From Bacillus alveayuensis (GTDB lineage: Bacteria; Bacillota; Bacilli; Bacillales; Aeribacillaceae): a stretch of 33,569 nt of DNA. Every line of letters starts with the position of its first letter. Position 1 is the stretch's first letter. Location: positions 1 through 33,569 of the forward strand of contig JAUSTR010000023.1 of assembly GCA_030812955.1 (NCBI GenBank). Reading direction: 5' to 3'. Both the position numbers and the translations under genes were made by a program. The notes below the pieces were generated by a model. The model had not been told where the DNA came from, made no database searches, and was given only the letters and a program-made list of their open reading frames with translations. Of the stretch, positions 7,885 through 16,402 are shown one piece after another.

Positions 7885-8385
7885 ATGATAGACAAAACTA
7901 CTCGCAAAAAAATCACGGTCACTGTCAATGGAACGGTATATGAGCGTGAAGTGAATGTTCGGACATTACTAAGTGACTTTCTCCGGAGAGAATTAGGTTT
8001 AACGGGAACACATGTTGGTTGTGAACAGGGGGTGTGCGGCGCTTGTACGATATTGGTGGACGGTCAGGCAGTCCGTTCCTGTTTGCTGTTAGCGGTTCAA
8101 GCAGATAATCGCTCCATTACCACCATTGAAGGAATAGGAACGCCTGATCACCTTCATCCGATTCAGGAGGCTTTTTGGGAAAATCATGGTTTGCAGTGCG
8201 GGTTCTGTACTCCAGGATTTGTGATATCTGTTTACGAATTTTTAAAAGAAAATCCTGATCCATCCGATGAAGAAATTCGTGAAGCGTTGTCCGGTAATTT
8301 GTGCCGTTGTACAGGATATCAAGGAATTATTAAATCGGTAAAAGCAGCTGCAGAAAAATTAAAACAATCGGAATTGGCTGGTTAA
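7885..8385 (+). CDS. Molybdenum hydroxylase Fe-S (small) subunit, CoxS-like
   Basis: This 166-residue protein binds two [2Fe-2S] clusters. The N-terminal plant-ferredoxin-type set is in CEQGVCGACTILVDG with a fourth Cys in AVRSC. The C-terminal helical domain has CGFC and CRC (GLQCGFCTPGFVIS, then NLCRCTGYQGI). These are the standard ligands of xanthine dehydrogenase-family small subunits, and all eight cysteines are present. The start follows GGGGGAGG. It completes the large/FAD/Fe-S trio but sits 610 bases from the FAD gene, so the three subunits may not share one uninterrupted transcript. It is followed by a repeat array and hairpins, then by the dehydrogenase-complex genes. Confidence 0.93.
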   Translation: MIDKTTRKKITVTVNGTVYEREVNVRTLLSDFLRRELGLTGTHVGCEQGVCGACTILVDGQAVRSCLLLAVQADNRSITTIEGIGTPDHLHPIQEAFWENHGLQCGFCTPGFVISVYEFLKENPDPSDEEIREALSGNLCRCTGYQGIIKSVKAAAEKLKQSELAG

Positions 8386-8448
8386 ATAAATAATCAGGGG
8401 CTGCCTCATGAGTTCCTAAAATGAAGGGTTTGGGAGAAATACTACTGT

Positions 8449-8656
8449 GAAGGACAAAAATAATGGAATAAAATTTGTAAATGTCTTTCATAGAGGCAAT
8501 GAAGTCCAACAAAAAGCAATTGTATGTGCTGAATGTCCGTCATAAAACTTTTGAAGAACCGAATTCAGAAAGAGAGCATAAGAAAAGTCCTTCATAAGTC
8601 TTCTGAAGGATATAAACAAGATAGGAAAATGGTCTGTAAGGTAAGATCCTAAAATG
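8449..8656. repeat. Array of four diverged units with 52-bp period (copy 1)
   Basis: Units start at 8449 (GAAGGAC), 8501 (GAAGTCC), 8553 (GAAGAAC) and 8605 (GAAGGAT), exactly 52 bases apart. Each unit starts with a GAAGGAC-like box, has an A-rich centre (for example ATAAGATAGGAAA-like) and carries a GTCCTTCAT-like box about 35-40 bases in, so neighbouring units face each other as hairpin arms. The 8501 unit closely matches the 29679 unit of a second array. No open frame spans it. It lies in the 470-base gap between the Fe-S subunit and the E1alpha gene. Confidence 0.75.
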
Positions 8657-8660
8657 GAGG

Positions 8661-8719
8661 GGCTCCAAAAAGTCAGTTAACCCTGACTTTTTGGACAGCC
8701 TCGTAGTTTTTCAAACTAC
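8661..8719. terminator. Strong palindromic hairpin plus a second small palindrome
   Basis: CCAAAAAGTCAG (8665-8676) and CTGACTTTTTGG (8683-8694) form a perfect 12-bp stem with a six-base loop, extended outward by GGCT/AGCC (8661-8664 and 8697-8700) with one bulged base. GTAGTTT-ttc-AAACTAC (8703-8719) follows directly. The GGGGCT...CAGCC outer sequence resembles ends of several Bacillus insertion sequences, so this may be a joined IS-end remnant. It would also stop transcription between the hydroxylase and dehydrogenase blocks. Confidence 0.55.
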
Positions 8720-8862
8720 TAGGAAAATCGCTTCTGCTTTAGATGAGATTGTAACTCATTCTTAAAGACTATCTATGTTCGTATTTGACTTTAACCATAA
8801 TAAAATCAAGATTCTAGCAAAAGCATATCTGTATGGTGTTGGAATAAAGGAGGTTTATGGAA

Positions 8863-9861
8863 ATGGAAGAACTGCTTCAAACGTACCACTTAAATGAAAA
8901 CAATTTCAATTGGGATAAAAACCGGTTCATACAAGCATGGCTGATTATGAACACGATACGTGTATTTGAAGATAAAAGCATTCAAATTTACAAAAAAGGA
9001 CTCATGGGTGGATCACTACACTCATCTATTGGCCAAGAAGCTGTAGCAGCTGGAGTTTGTATGAATTTGAACAAAGACGATTATATTTCCATTACGTATC
9101 GGGGACGTGGTCAAGCATTAGCAAAAGGGGCCGAACCTTTTCAATTATTTTCTGAAATTTTAGGGAAGAAGACAGGCTATTGCAAAGGAAAAGGGGGCCC
9201 CATGCATATTACATCTCAAGAGCTTGGAATATTAGTAGCGAATGGCATCGTCGGTGCAGGTATTCCAATTGCTGTCGGAGCAGGTTTATCCATCAAAACG
9301 TTGAAAAAGAATCAAGTTTCTGTTGCGTTTTTCGGTGATGGGGCGACAAACCAGGGGGCATTTCATGAAGCTCTAAATTTGGCTGCGATCTATAAACTGC
9401 CGGTCGTTTTCGTTTGCGAAAACAATCTATATTCAGAAATGACGCCAATTAAAAATGCTGTATTAAATGAGCATTTAGCAGAAAGAGGACTGGCCTATCG
9501 CATTCCGTCGATCATCGTGAATGGAAATGATGTGCGAGCTGTATATGAGGTTGCAAAACAAGCTGTGGAACGGGCGCGTTCAGGTGAAGGGCCTACCTTT
9601 ATAGAAGCCAAAACTTATAGATTGTTAGGACATATGATCGGTGATGCGGAGACGTACCGAACAAAAGAAGAAGTGGAGGAATGGAGACAAAAAGAACCGA
9701 TCAGATATTTTCGGGATGTATGCTTAAAACAAAATGTATTGAACGAAAAAGAATTAGATGAAATACAACAACAAGTCATACAAGAAATTGACATTGCATA
9801 TGAACGTGCGATGAAATCTGAAGAACCTGAAATGGAGGAGATCTTTAATGATGTCTACTAA
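8863..9861 (+). CDS. 2-oxoacid/acetoin dehydrogenase E1 component, alpha subunit
   Basis: This is the thiamine-diphosphate-binding alpha subunit of a pyruvate/acetoin/branched-chain-type dehydrogenase complex. The TPP motif is complete: GDG at residues 158-160 and NN at 187-188 (VCENNLYSE), with HSSIGQEAV and GKGGPMH as further family marks. I place the start at 8863: AAAGGAGG (8846-8853) is only three bases from the first ATG (8857) but nine from the second, giving 332 residues. The 3' end overlaps the beta gene by 14 bases. Its length and sequence are closest to AcoA-like proteins. Substrate choice (acetoin, pyruvate or another 2-oxoacid) cannot be decided by eye. Confidence 0.88.
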   Translation: MEELLQTYHLNENNFNWDKNRFIQAWLIMNTIRVFEDKSIQIYKKGLMGGSLHSSIGQEAVAAGVCMNLNKDDYISITYRGRGQALAKGAEPFQLFSEILGKKTGYCKGKGGPMHITSQELGILVANGIVGAGIPIAVGAGLSIKTLKKNQVSVAFFGDGATNQGAFHEALNLAAIYKLPVVFVCENNLYSEMTPIKNAVLNEHLAERGLAYRIPSIIVNGNDVRAVYEVAKQAVERARSGEGPTFIEAKTYRLLGHMIGDAETYRTKEEVEEWRQKEPIRYFRDVCLKQNVLNEKELDEIQQQVIQEIDIAYERAMKSEEPEMEEIFNDVY

Positions 9862-10852
9862 TAGAATCATCAGTTATGCCCAAGCAATCAATGAAGCTCT
9901 TAAAGAAGAAATGGCATTAGATGATAGAGTAGTCCTTTTAGGGGAAGATATTGGTTCATATGGCGGCGTTTTTAAGGTGACAAAAGGTTTGTTTGATGAA
10001 TTTGGAAAAGAACGAGTCATCGATACACCTATCTCTGAAACCGGATTTATCGGAGCAGGAGTTGGGGCAGCGATGACGGGGTTAAAGCCGGTCATTGAGA
10101 TTATGTGGATTGATTTTTCGCTAGTAGCGATGGATCAAATTATTAATCAGGCAGCGAAAATGGCCTATATGTCTGGAGGACAAACGAGCGTTCCGATGGT
10201 AATACGTACACAAGGCGGCGGGGGAAGAGGAAATGGCGCCCAGCATTCGCAAAGCCTTGAAACATTATTTGCACATATTCCGGGGCTCAAAGTCGTTGCA
10301 CCTTCTACCCCTTATGATGCGAAAGGATTATTGAAATCATCCATCCGGGAAGGAAGTCCGGTCATATTTATTGAACATAAAATGCTTTACTCTCAAAAAG
10401 GAGAAGTTCCGGAAGAGGAATACACGATTCCTTTAGGAAAGGCAGATATTAAAAGGTCTGGAAAGGATGTTACGATTGTTACGCTGTCAAGAATGGTACA
10501 GTTTTCGCTTGAAGCTGCAAAAGAATTAGAAAAAGAAGGAATCGATGCTGAAGTAATTGATTTGCGTACTCTTGTTCCTCTAGATATAGAAACAGTTAAG
10601 GAGTCAGTAAAAAAGACGAACCGATTAGTTGTTGTGCATGAAGCGACTCGTTCTTACGGCTGGGGAGCTGAAATTGCTGCCAGAATTCAAGAGGAGGCTT
10701 TTGATGATCTGGATGCACCGGTACAAAGAGTGGGGGCGGAAGATGTTCCTGTTCCATATAACTTAAATTTAGAAAAAGAAATGCTCCCGCAAACGAAAGA
10801 TATCATTCAAGGAGTAAAAAAATCTTTGTATTTACAATTGGAAACAGTGTAA
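9848..10852 (+). CDS. 2-oxoacid/acetoin dehydrogenase E1 component, beta subunit
   Basis: This 334-residue protein pairs with the alpha subunit to form the E1 active site. Visible family segments are the N-terminal YAQAINEAL and GEDIGSYGGVFK, then RVIDTPISETGFIGAGVGAA, EIMWIDF, and the C-terminal transketolase-like domain (DVTIVTLSRMV, IDLRTLVPLD, VVVHEA). The start uses GGAGGAG and one of two adjacent ATGs (9848 or 9851), and it overlaps the alpha gene. About 100 bases separate it from E2, with no promoter seen, so the three genes probably form one operon. Confidence 0.9.
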   Translation: MMSTNRIISYAQAINEALKEEMALDDRVVLLGEDIGSYGGVFKVTKGLFDEFGKERVIDTPISETGFIGAGVGAAMTGLKPVIEIMWIDFSLVAMDQIINQAAKMAYMSGGQTSVPMVIRTQGGGGRGNGAQHSQSLETLFAHIPGLKVVAPSTPYDAKGLLKSSIREGSPVIFIEHKMLYSQKGEVPEEEYTIPLGKADIKRSGKDVTIVTLSRMVQFSLEAAKELEKEGIDAEVIDLRTLVPLDIETVKESVKKTNRLVVVHEATRSYGWGAEIAARIQEEAFDDLDAPVQRVGAEDVPVPYNLNLEKEMLPQTKDIIQGVKKSLYLQLETV

Positions 10853-10954
10853 TGGCACAGTACAACAATTATTTGAAAGCATTTCTGATAAATAATTGCA
10901 ATTTATATACACAAAAAGATGCTATCTATGTGTTATGACGAAGGAGGAAAAAAG

Positions 10955-12169
10955 GTGCGGCAGGAAATTGTACTTCCTAAATTGGATTCATCAATGGAAG
11001 AGGCTCGCATAGTTTCATGGGAGGTCAAAATTGGTGATACCATTAAAATAGATGACCCAATTTTAATTGTAGAAACTGAAAAATCCAGTCTTGAGGTTGA
11101 ATCAGAAGTAGAGGGAACGTTAGAAGAAATTGTTGTGGATGAGGGTGAAACTGTACCAGTAGGAACTGTTCTTGCATATGTATCGAGTGGTAAACATTCC
11201 ACCGATCAAAAAGGCAGCTCCGATCATAATCCTGTAAAAGAAGAGAACATTTCACCAGGAAAGACTGAAAGAATCCGAGTTTCTCCAGCAGCTAGAAGAC
11301 TTGCAAAGCAACGCGGAGTAGATCTAACCAAAATTAAAGGTTCGGGACCTAGGGGAAGAGTGATTCTGAAAGATGTGGCGGAAGCTGCTGCAAATGTAGT
11401 GAATCAAAGTGTTAAAACAGAAAATAAAGTCATAGCATCGATACATGCTAAAGGGAAAAGGGTTAACCTTACAAGTATGAGAAAAACGATTGCGCAGCGA
11501 ATGACCGCAAGCTTTATGAATGTTCCTCAATTCCAAATCAAGAAAAGAGTCGATGTATCATCCATCGTGCAATTGCGGCAGGCAGTAGTTTCAAGCATTG
11601 AACATTCGGCAGGCGTTCGTTTATCATTTAATGATTTTCTCATACAGGCGGTGGCTTTAACACTGAAGAAATTCCCGAGGGTAAATGCCTCATTCATAGA
11701 TTCTGAAGGAGATCCTTATATTTTGGAGCATGAAGATATTAATATTGGTCTAGCGGTTGCTATTGATGACGGTCTAGTTGTTCCCGTCATCCATCAGGCA
11801 GATCAATTGTCCTTAATCGAGATTGCAGAAAAAAGAACAAAATTGGTTGAGAAAGTGAGAAAAGGCTTATTGAAGCCTGAAGAAATGCGTGGAGGAACCT
11901 TCACAATCTCCAATCTTGGCTCAGTTGGAGTTGACGAGTTTGTGGCAATCGTAAATCCTCCTGAAACCGGCATCTTAGCAGTTGGAAATATAATAGAACA
12001 TCCTGTTTTAACGAATCGTTATGAAACTGAGATAAAGCCGATGATCACATTAAATGCTTCATTTGATCATCGTACAATTGATGGCGCCTACGGTGGAAGA
12101 TTTATCGCTCAATTATGTGATCAGCTGCAATCAGGTCAATGGAATATCTTTTCAACAGCAAGATCATGA
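10955..12169 (+). CDS. Dihydrolipoamide acyltransferase (E2) of the dehydrogenase complex
   Basis: E2 moves the acyl group from E1 to coenzyme A through a swinging lipoyl arm. The start is best placed at GTG 10955, behind GAAGGAGG; an upstream in-frame ATG at 10919 lacks a ribosome site. This gives 404 residues. Domains in order are a lipoyl domain (about 1-78, with the lipoylated Lys43 in ETEKSS), a linker, a peripheral-subunit-binding domain (about 109-143, RVSPAARRLAKQRG and GSGPRGRV), and the catalytic 2-oxoacid acyltransferase domain ending with DHRTIDG (His372, Asp376). No E3 (dihydrolipoamide dehydrogenase) gene follows, so the complex must borrow one from elsewhere. Confidence 0.9.
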   Translation: MRQEIVLPKLDSSMEEARIVSWEVKIGDTIKIDDPILIVETEKSSLEVESEVEGTLEEIVVDEGETVPVGTVLAYVSSGKHSTDQKGSSDHNPVKEENISPGKTERIRVSPAARRLAKQRGVDLTKIKGSGPRGRVILKDVAEAAANVVNQSVKTENKVIASIHAKGKRVNLTSMRKTIAQRMTASFMNVPQFQIKKRVDVSSIVQLRQAVVSSIEHSAGVRLSFNDFLIQAVALTLKKFPRVNASFIDSEGDPYILEHEDINIGLAVAIDDGLVVPVIHQADQLSLIEIAEKRTKLVEKVRKGLLKPEEMRGGTFTISNLGSVGVDEFVAIVNPPETGILAVGNIIEHPVLTNRYETEIKPMITLNASFDHRTIDGAYGGRFIAQLCDQLQSGQWNIFSTARS

Positions 12170-12201
12170 AATCTTTAGGAAGAAAAGGACTTATTTTTAT
12201 C

Positions 12202-12229
12202 ATGCTTATAACGTTGCCGTGATAAGCAT
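12202..12229. terminator. Stem-loop shortly after the E2 gene
   Basis: ATGCTTAT (12202-12209) and ATAAGCAT (12222-12229) form a perfect 8-bp stem with a 12-base loop. A T-rich patch (CAATTTTTTC) follows only some 15 bases later, so termination is plausible but not textbook. Confidence 0.4.
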
Positions 12230-12512
12230 TCGAACATTAAAACAATTTTTTCGGAGAAGGACATAAAGCAAAGCTTTTAATCATGTTATCTTTGACATTG
12301 ATCTGAGGAATAGGTGCTGGTGCACATCGAAAATATTGTCTGAAGATTTAGAATGAATAGACATAATTTTCAACTTGATAGAAACATATAATAAGATTTC
12401 CGTCCATCTCCTTTTTTATAAACCAAGGGCAGCAGGTTTTATAAGCAGTACCGGAGGCAGTACCAGAGTATCACTCATTTTTGAAAATAAGCTTGCTTGA
12501 AAAATTGAAACA

Positions 12513-12565
12513 AATGACGGAGTTTTAGATGGAGTCTCCTCCATCCTCCGCCATTTATATTTTTA
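12513..12565 (+). terminator. Extended hairpin terminator upstream of moaA
   Basis: An outer stem AATGACGGAG/CTCCGCCATT (12513-12522 with 12546-12555) and an inner stem GATGGAG/CTCCATC (12528-12534 with 12539-12545) stack with only a five-base bulge. TATATTTTTAGG follows. It should insulate moaA from the dehydrogenase operon. The rest of the 530-base gap (12170-12700) holds no gene I can support, and I found no clear moaA promoter. Confidence 0.65.
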
Positions 12566-12700
12566 GGCGGTAACTAAAAAACAAGTGAGAACTGATTCAT
12601 CAATGTCTGTATCAAAGAGTTTCAAAAATTCAGAACAACTTGAATTTTCACGAGAAGCTTTTTCTCCAAAATAATGTTCGCATGATAGGAGAGTGTAAAA

Positions 12701-13723
12701 ATGGGCAATATGAACAAAATAACCGATACCCTTCAGCGTCCTCTCCGTGATTTGCGCATTTCAGTTACTGATCGGTGTAATTTTCGCTGCCGCTATTGTA
12801 TGCCAGCGGAGATTTTTGGTCCTTATTTTCAATTTCTCAAAAATGATCAGTTGCTCAGTTTTGAGGAAATAACTCGACTGGCTCGCATTTTTGCCTCACT
12901 TGGCGTCGAGAAAATTCGCCTATCAGGGGGAGAGCCGTTGCTGCGCAAAGAGCTGCCGAAGTTAATTGAAATGCTCGGTTCTATAGAGGGTATTTCTGAC
13001 ATTGCTTTGACTACGAACGGTTCTCTTCTTGCCAAACATTCGAAAGCGTTAAAGGACGCTGGTCTTCACCGTGTCAACGTTAGTTTGGACAGCTTAGATG
13101 ATAAAGTTTTTCGTCAAATGAACGGCGGCCGCTGTGACGTCAAAACAGTTCTTGAAGGGATTGAAGCGGCCGCAATGGCAGGTATGAAGGTGAAAGTGAA
13201 TATGGTCGTGCAAAAGGGGATCAATGATCAGGATATTGTGCCCATGGCGCGTCACTTCCGTGGAACCGGACATGTTTTACGCTTTATTGAATTTATGGAT
13301 GTAGGAAATAGCAACGGCTGGAATCTAACACAAGTGGTATCCAAGCAAGAAATTTTCGAACGTGTGAACGCTGAAATGCCATTAGAACCGATCCCGTCCA
13401 ATTATTTTGGAGAAGTAGCCTCTCGTTATCGCTATCGCGGCACAAATGAGGAAATAGGCATTATTTCTTCCGTAACGGACTCTTTTTGTTCCACGTGCAC
13501 AAGAGCTCGCCTCTCAGCGGACGGCAATCTTTACACCTGTTTATTTGCCTCGCAAGGGACAGATTTGCGGGCACAGCTCCGAAGCGGGGCAAAGGATGAA
13601 GAAATTAAGAATCTCATTCAAGATGTTTGGAACCGTCGAGCTGATCGTTACTCTGAAGAAAGATTTAACAATACAACGATGCCGAACAAAAAGAAGATAG
13701 AGATGTACTATATTGGAGGATAA
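12701..13723 (+). CDS. moaA: GTP 3',8-cyclase MoaA, molybdenum cofactor biosynthesis
   Basis: MoaA is a radical-SAM enzyme that, with MoaC, starts molybdenum cofactor synthesis from GTP. The 340-residue protein has the radical-SAM cluster CNFRCRYC (Cys26, Cys30, Cys33), GGEPLLR for SAM binding, and the second C-terminal cluster [11 protein letters not shown] with a third Cys in LYTCLF. It ends in the Gly-Gly pair (YYIGG) required in this family. Length is normal and the gene appears intact. The start follows AGGAGAG. It lies directly before a ruined moeA and a MocA-like gene, so it belongs to the cofactor supply for the hydroxylase upstream. Confidence 0.95.
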   Translation: MGNMNKITDTLQRPLRDLRISVTDRCNFRCRYCMPAEIFGPYFQFLKNDQLLSFEEITRLARIFASLGVEKIRLSGGEPLLRKELPKLIEMLGSIEGISDIALTTNGSLLAKHSKALKDAGLHRVNVSLDSLDDKVFRQMNGGRCDVKTVLEGIEAAAMAGMKVKVNMVVQKGINDQDIVPMARHFRGTGHVLRFIEFMDVGNSNGWNLTQVVSKQEIFERVNAEMPLEPIPSNYFGEVASRYRYRGTNEEIGIISSVTDSFCSTCTRARLSADGNLYTCLFASQGTDLRAQLRSGAKDEEIKNLIQDVWNRRADRYSEERFNNTTMPNKKKIEMYYIGG

Positions 13724-13870
13724 AACAGAGCGGGGGAGAAAAGAACATATATTTCAGTTATTCGCTATGATAAACAACGAAATTGTCGGTCGACTGAAGG
13801 GACAAAAGAACGTATTTTTTCAACTAATGAAAGGCGCAGGATCATTTCAAAATATACAGGTGGTGATTGC

Positions 13871-15137
13871 ATGTTATATATCCCGAATTCTTCCCCTATT
13901 CCATTTGAAGAAGCACAACGTCTTATTCTCTCTGCGATACGTCCCCTTCCGGTTATTACCATACCTCTGTCTAAAGCTCTTGGGTACTATCTAGCGGAAA
14001 CGGTAAGGGCAGATCACGATGTCCCTATTTTTGACCGTTCCACTGTAGACGGTTACGCTCTGCGTGCGGAGGATGTGATCAATGCCAGCGCTTCTAACCC
14101 GGTAAAGCTGAAGGTTTTGGAAGATATTCCCACCGGGCATTTACCTCAACAAAAGATTACCCAAGGTACGGCCAGCCGAATTATGAGGGGAGCACCTATC
14201 CCCGAAGGTGCAAACGCAGTCGTTATGGTAGAGAAAACTGAGAATGCAGCGGAAGATAGCGAAAGCGTTTTGGTTTATCAATCGGTTAAAATTGGCGACG
14301 CTATTGCCAAAAAGGGTCAAGATGTTGAAGAAGAGAGGGATGTCCTCACAAAGGGGACGCTTTTAGGGCCAATTGAACTTGGGCTGCTTCGTTACATTCG
14401 GGATTGCATCTGTTCCGGTTTATGCGAAGCCTAAGGTTGTTATTCTTTCAACGGGAAGTGAATTATTGAACGTTGATGAGCCGATCGTCCTTGGAAAGCT
14501 CCGTGACAGTAACGGCGTAATGCTGGCCGGTCAAGTGAGTCAAGTAGGAGGCGAACCACAGTTTATTTCGGTATTGCCTAGGACAAAGTAGAAAAGCTGA
14601 AAAAAAGATGCTAGAGATTCTTCAGCAGGTGCACATTTTAGTTACAAGCGGTGGCGTGTCCATAGGCGAATATGACTACCTTGGAAAGGTATTTGAAAAA
14701 ATTATTGCGAAAGTGATATTCTGGAAAACATTAGCTCGCCCTGGAATTCCAGTTTTGTGCGGAGTATGGCAGGATAAGTCGATTTTTGCTTTGTCAGGAA
14801 ATCCCACTTCGTAATATGTCAATGCCCATCTTTATTTGCTGCCTGCCATACGCTATATGAGCGGTTCTAAAGATCCGCTGCCGAAACGGGTAATGGTGGT
14901 ATGTGACGAGGCAATTGAAGGGAAGCAAATGCCTCACACCCGGTTTTTACGAGGATTAACGTACGTTTCTCAAACCGGTGAACTAAGAGTGAAAATATCA
15001 AAGAAACAAGCTTCTAATGTTCTGTCCAGCTTTCTAGAAAGCAATTGTCTCGTTAAAGTACCTGGGGAAAAAGATTTAATGCAGGTGAGAAAGTGGTAGT
15101 GTATTTGCTGGGAGCGGTTGAGGAATTGAGACAGTGA
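13871..15137 (+). pseudogene. moeA: Molybdopterin molybdenumtransferase MoeA, multiply broken
   Basis: The translated pieces together make a recognisable MoeA (molybdate insertion into molybdopterin): PFEEAQRLIL, DHDVPIFDRSTVDGYALRAE, RIMRGAPIPEGANAVVMVEK, VVILSTGSEL, VTSGGVSIGEYDYLGKVFE, ARPGIPVLCG, FALSGNPTS. At least four lesions break it: a frameshift near 14390-14400, another near 14580-14600, an in-frame TAA at 14812-14814 right after GNPTS, and a frameshift near 15082. Restoring the last gives GEKVVVYLLGAVEELRQ and a stop at 15135-15137. AGGTGGTG precedes the original ATG. No product of full length can be made, so an intact moeA must exist elsewhere if the molybdenum enzyme works. Confidence 0.9.
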
Positions 15138-15161
15138 CAATGAGTCTGGGGGAGAGATGGT

Positions 15162-15797
15162 TTGAAAAAGGTTGGGGCAATTATTTTAGCAGCAGGAATG
15201 TCAAAACGGATGGGAAAACCAAAGCTGTTATTATCTCTAGGTGGGAAGCCATTATTTCGCTACTCTGTGAACACCGTTGCCGCAGTTGGCTTAAAACCAA
15301 TTGTTTTGGTCGGAGGCAAACATATTGAAGAGCTGCGCAAACACACATCTGATTTAACAGAAATAGAAATCATTGAGAATCGGGAATATGAATCCGGCAT
15401 GGCTTCCTCTCTTAAAGCAGGGATTCAGGCTTTAAAGGGACGAACGGATGCAGTCTTCGTATTTTTGGCAGACCAGCCCTTTGTACCTCCAATAGTTATA
15501 ACGAAATTATTAGAATCATATGATCAATATCGAAAAGAAGGTGTCCGCATTTTCCGCCCTAAGTATAATAATGTACTTGGACACCCTGTATTGTTTGATG
15601 CTGAATTATTTGATGAATTTGAGCAAATTCAAGGTGATGAGGGAGGAAAATCAATTCTCCAAAAACATCATTCCAGCTTAATGGCTGTACCGTTTGAAAA
15701 TTCAGAATGGGGATTCGATATTGACACCACAGAGGATCTGCTCAAACTAAAAAGAAGGACAGCTTTTGTGACACAATGTAGGACTCCATCCGAATAA
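15162..15797 (+). CDS. MocA/PucB-like molybdenum cofactor cytidylyltransferase (NTP-transferase)
   Basis: This 211-residue protein has the nucleotidyltransferase fold of the MobA/MocA group: LAAGMSKRMGKPKLLLSLGG (residues 10-29), the metal site LADQPF near 106, and GHPVLFD near 145. MocA-type proteins make molybdopterin cytosine dinucleotide for xanthine/CO dehydrogenase-family enzymes. In B. subtilis PucB has the matching role in the purine cluster. The start is TTG at 15162 behind GGGGGAG. It fits as the last step of cofactor tailoring for the hydroxylase in this window. MCD specificity is inferred from family and context. Confidence 0.85.
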   Translation: MKKVGAIILAAGMSKRMGKPKLLLSLGGKPLFRYSVNTVAAVGLKPIVLVGGKHIEELRKHTSDLTEIEIIENREYESGMASSLKAGIQALKGRTDAVFVFLADQPFVPPIVITKLLESYDQYRKEGVRIFRPKYNNVLGHPVLFDAELFDEFEQIQGDEGGKSILQKHHSSLMAVPFENSEWGFDIDTTEDLLKLKRRTAFVTQCRTPSE

Positions 15798-16046
15798 TAA
15801 AATGTCTTTTATGTTATTTAACTGTTAATCAAAACGTGACTCAAATAAAGCTCTTTTTAGTTGTTAATTTGGCAAATGAATGGTTGCTTTCGCAGTAAAT
15901 AGAATAAATGAAGGGAGAGAAAGAAATGGAAAGAAGAAGCAATAGTGTTTATTCAACAATTTGGTGCAATTATACAAGATGTAACCTTTACAAAAAAGTC
16001 CTATTCTGCTTTAACCCTGTCAAGTAGATAATGAAAAAAGATTTTA
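15798..16046. other. Gap without a supported gene; possible short relic frame
   Basis: A ribosome-site-like GAAGGGAGAG (15909-15918) precedes ATG at about 15926, but that frame ends after 33 codons. A different frame over the same bases reads EEAIVFIQQFGAIIQDVTFT, as if a gene start had been frameshifted. I do not recognise it. The stretch ends at an IS3-type transposase relic, which may have destroyed the rest. Confidence 0.25.
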
Positions 16047-16260
16047 TTAAGCTGCGGTTTTTTCACGGTATTCAATCGGAGAAAGGCCGTAGAATTTTTC
16101 TTGGAATCGATCTTAATCCTCCTATATGCTTGATCGATTGTTTTAGGACGCACTAAATTCAATTAGTGAGAAGAAACTCTCCAATACAGGCATTATCAAG
16201 GCAGTTTCCTGCTCCGGGAATGGCTTCCTTGAATATTTAGCTCCTTTACTTGTTTATCAT
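16047..16260 (-). mobile_element. Degenerate 3' end of an IS3-family transposase (OrfB)
   Basis: On the minus strand the frame ends RFQEKFYGLSPIEYREKTAA and a stop at 16047, the hallmark C-terminus of IS3/IS150-type integrase-like transposases. Further upstream (about 16208-16160), GNCLDNACIGEFLLTN corresponds to the conserved GNCxDNAxxESFF region. Stops and shifts separate the two parts, and the N-terminal half, DDE core start and OrfA are missing. It is a dead remnant. Confidence 0.8.
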
Positions 16261-16354
16261 ACTCCTTAGTTGGGGCGATGTACGAAATTACGTCAAAAGG
16301 ATTGATGAAGTGATTTACACCCCGCATTTATTTGAACAGATTTTTATATTATGG

Positions 16355-16393
16355 ATGATGAGTGGTTTGTCGACCTCTAGTTCTACTCATCAT
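16355..16393 (-). terminator. Stem-loop downstream of the coiled-coil gene
   Basis: ATGATGAGT (16355-16363) and ACTCATCAT (16385-16393) form a perfect 9-bp stem with a 21-base loop, located just past the stop of the minus-strand coiled-coil gene. It lacks a clear U-tract in the minus direction, so its terminator role is only likely from position. Confidence 0.4.
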
Positions 16394-16402
16394 TTTACAA
16401 AT

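Noticed and set aside
8449-8656. 52-bp arrays as CRISPR
   Set aside because: No conserved repeat alternates with unique spacers; whole units are related to each other, only a few units exist, and no cas genes are present.
12054-12266. 70-codon plus-strand frame at the end of E2
   Set aside because: Shadow of the E2 C-terminus in another frame, with no ribosome site.
12256-12267. GAAGGACATAAA after the E2 gene as a third repeat array
   Set aside because: Only 12 bases match and no neighbouring unit lies 52 bases away.
13713-13994. 93-codon plus-strand frame between moaA and moeA
   Set aside because: No ribosome site, overlaps the start of moeA in another frame and shows no family features.
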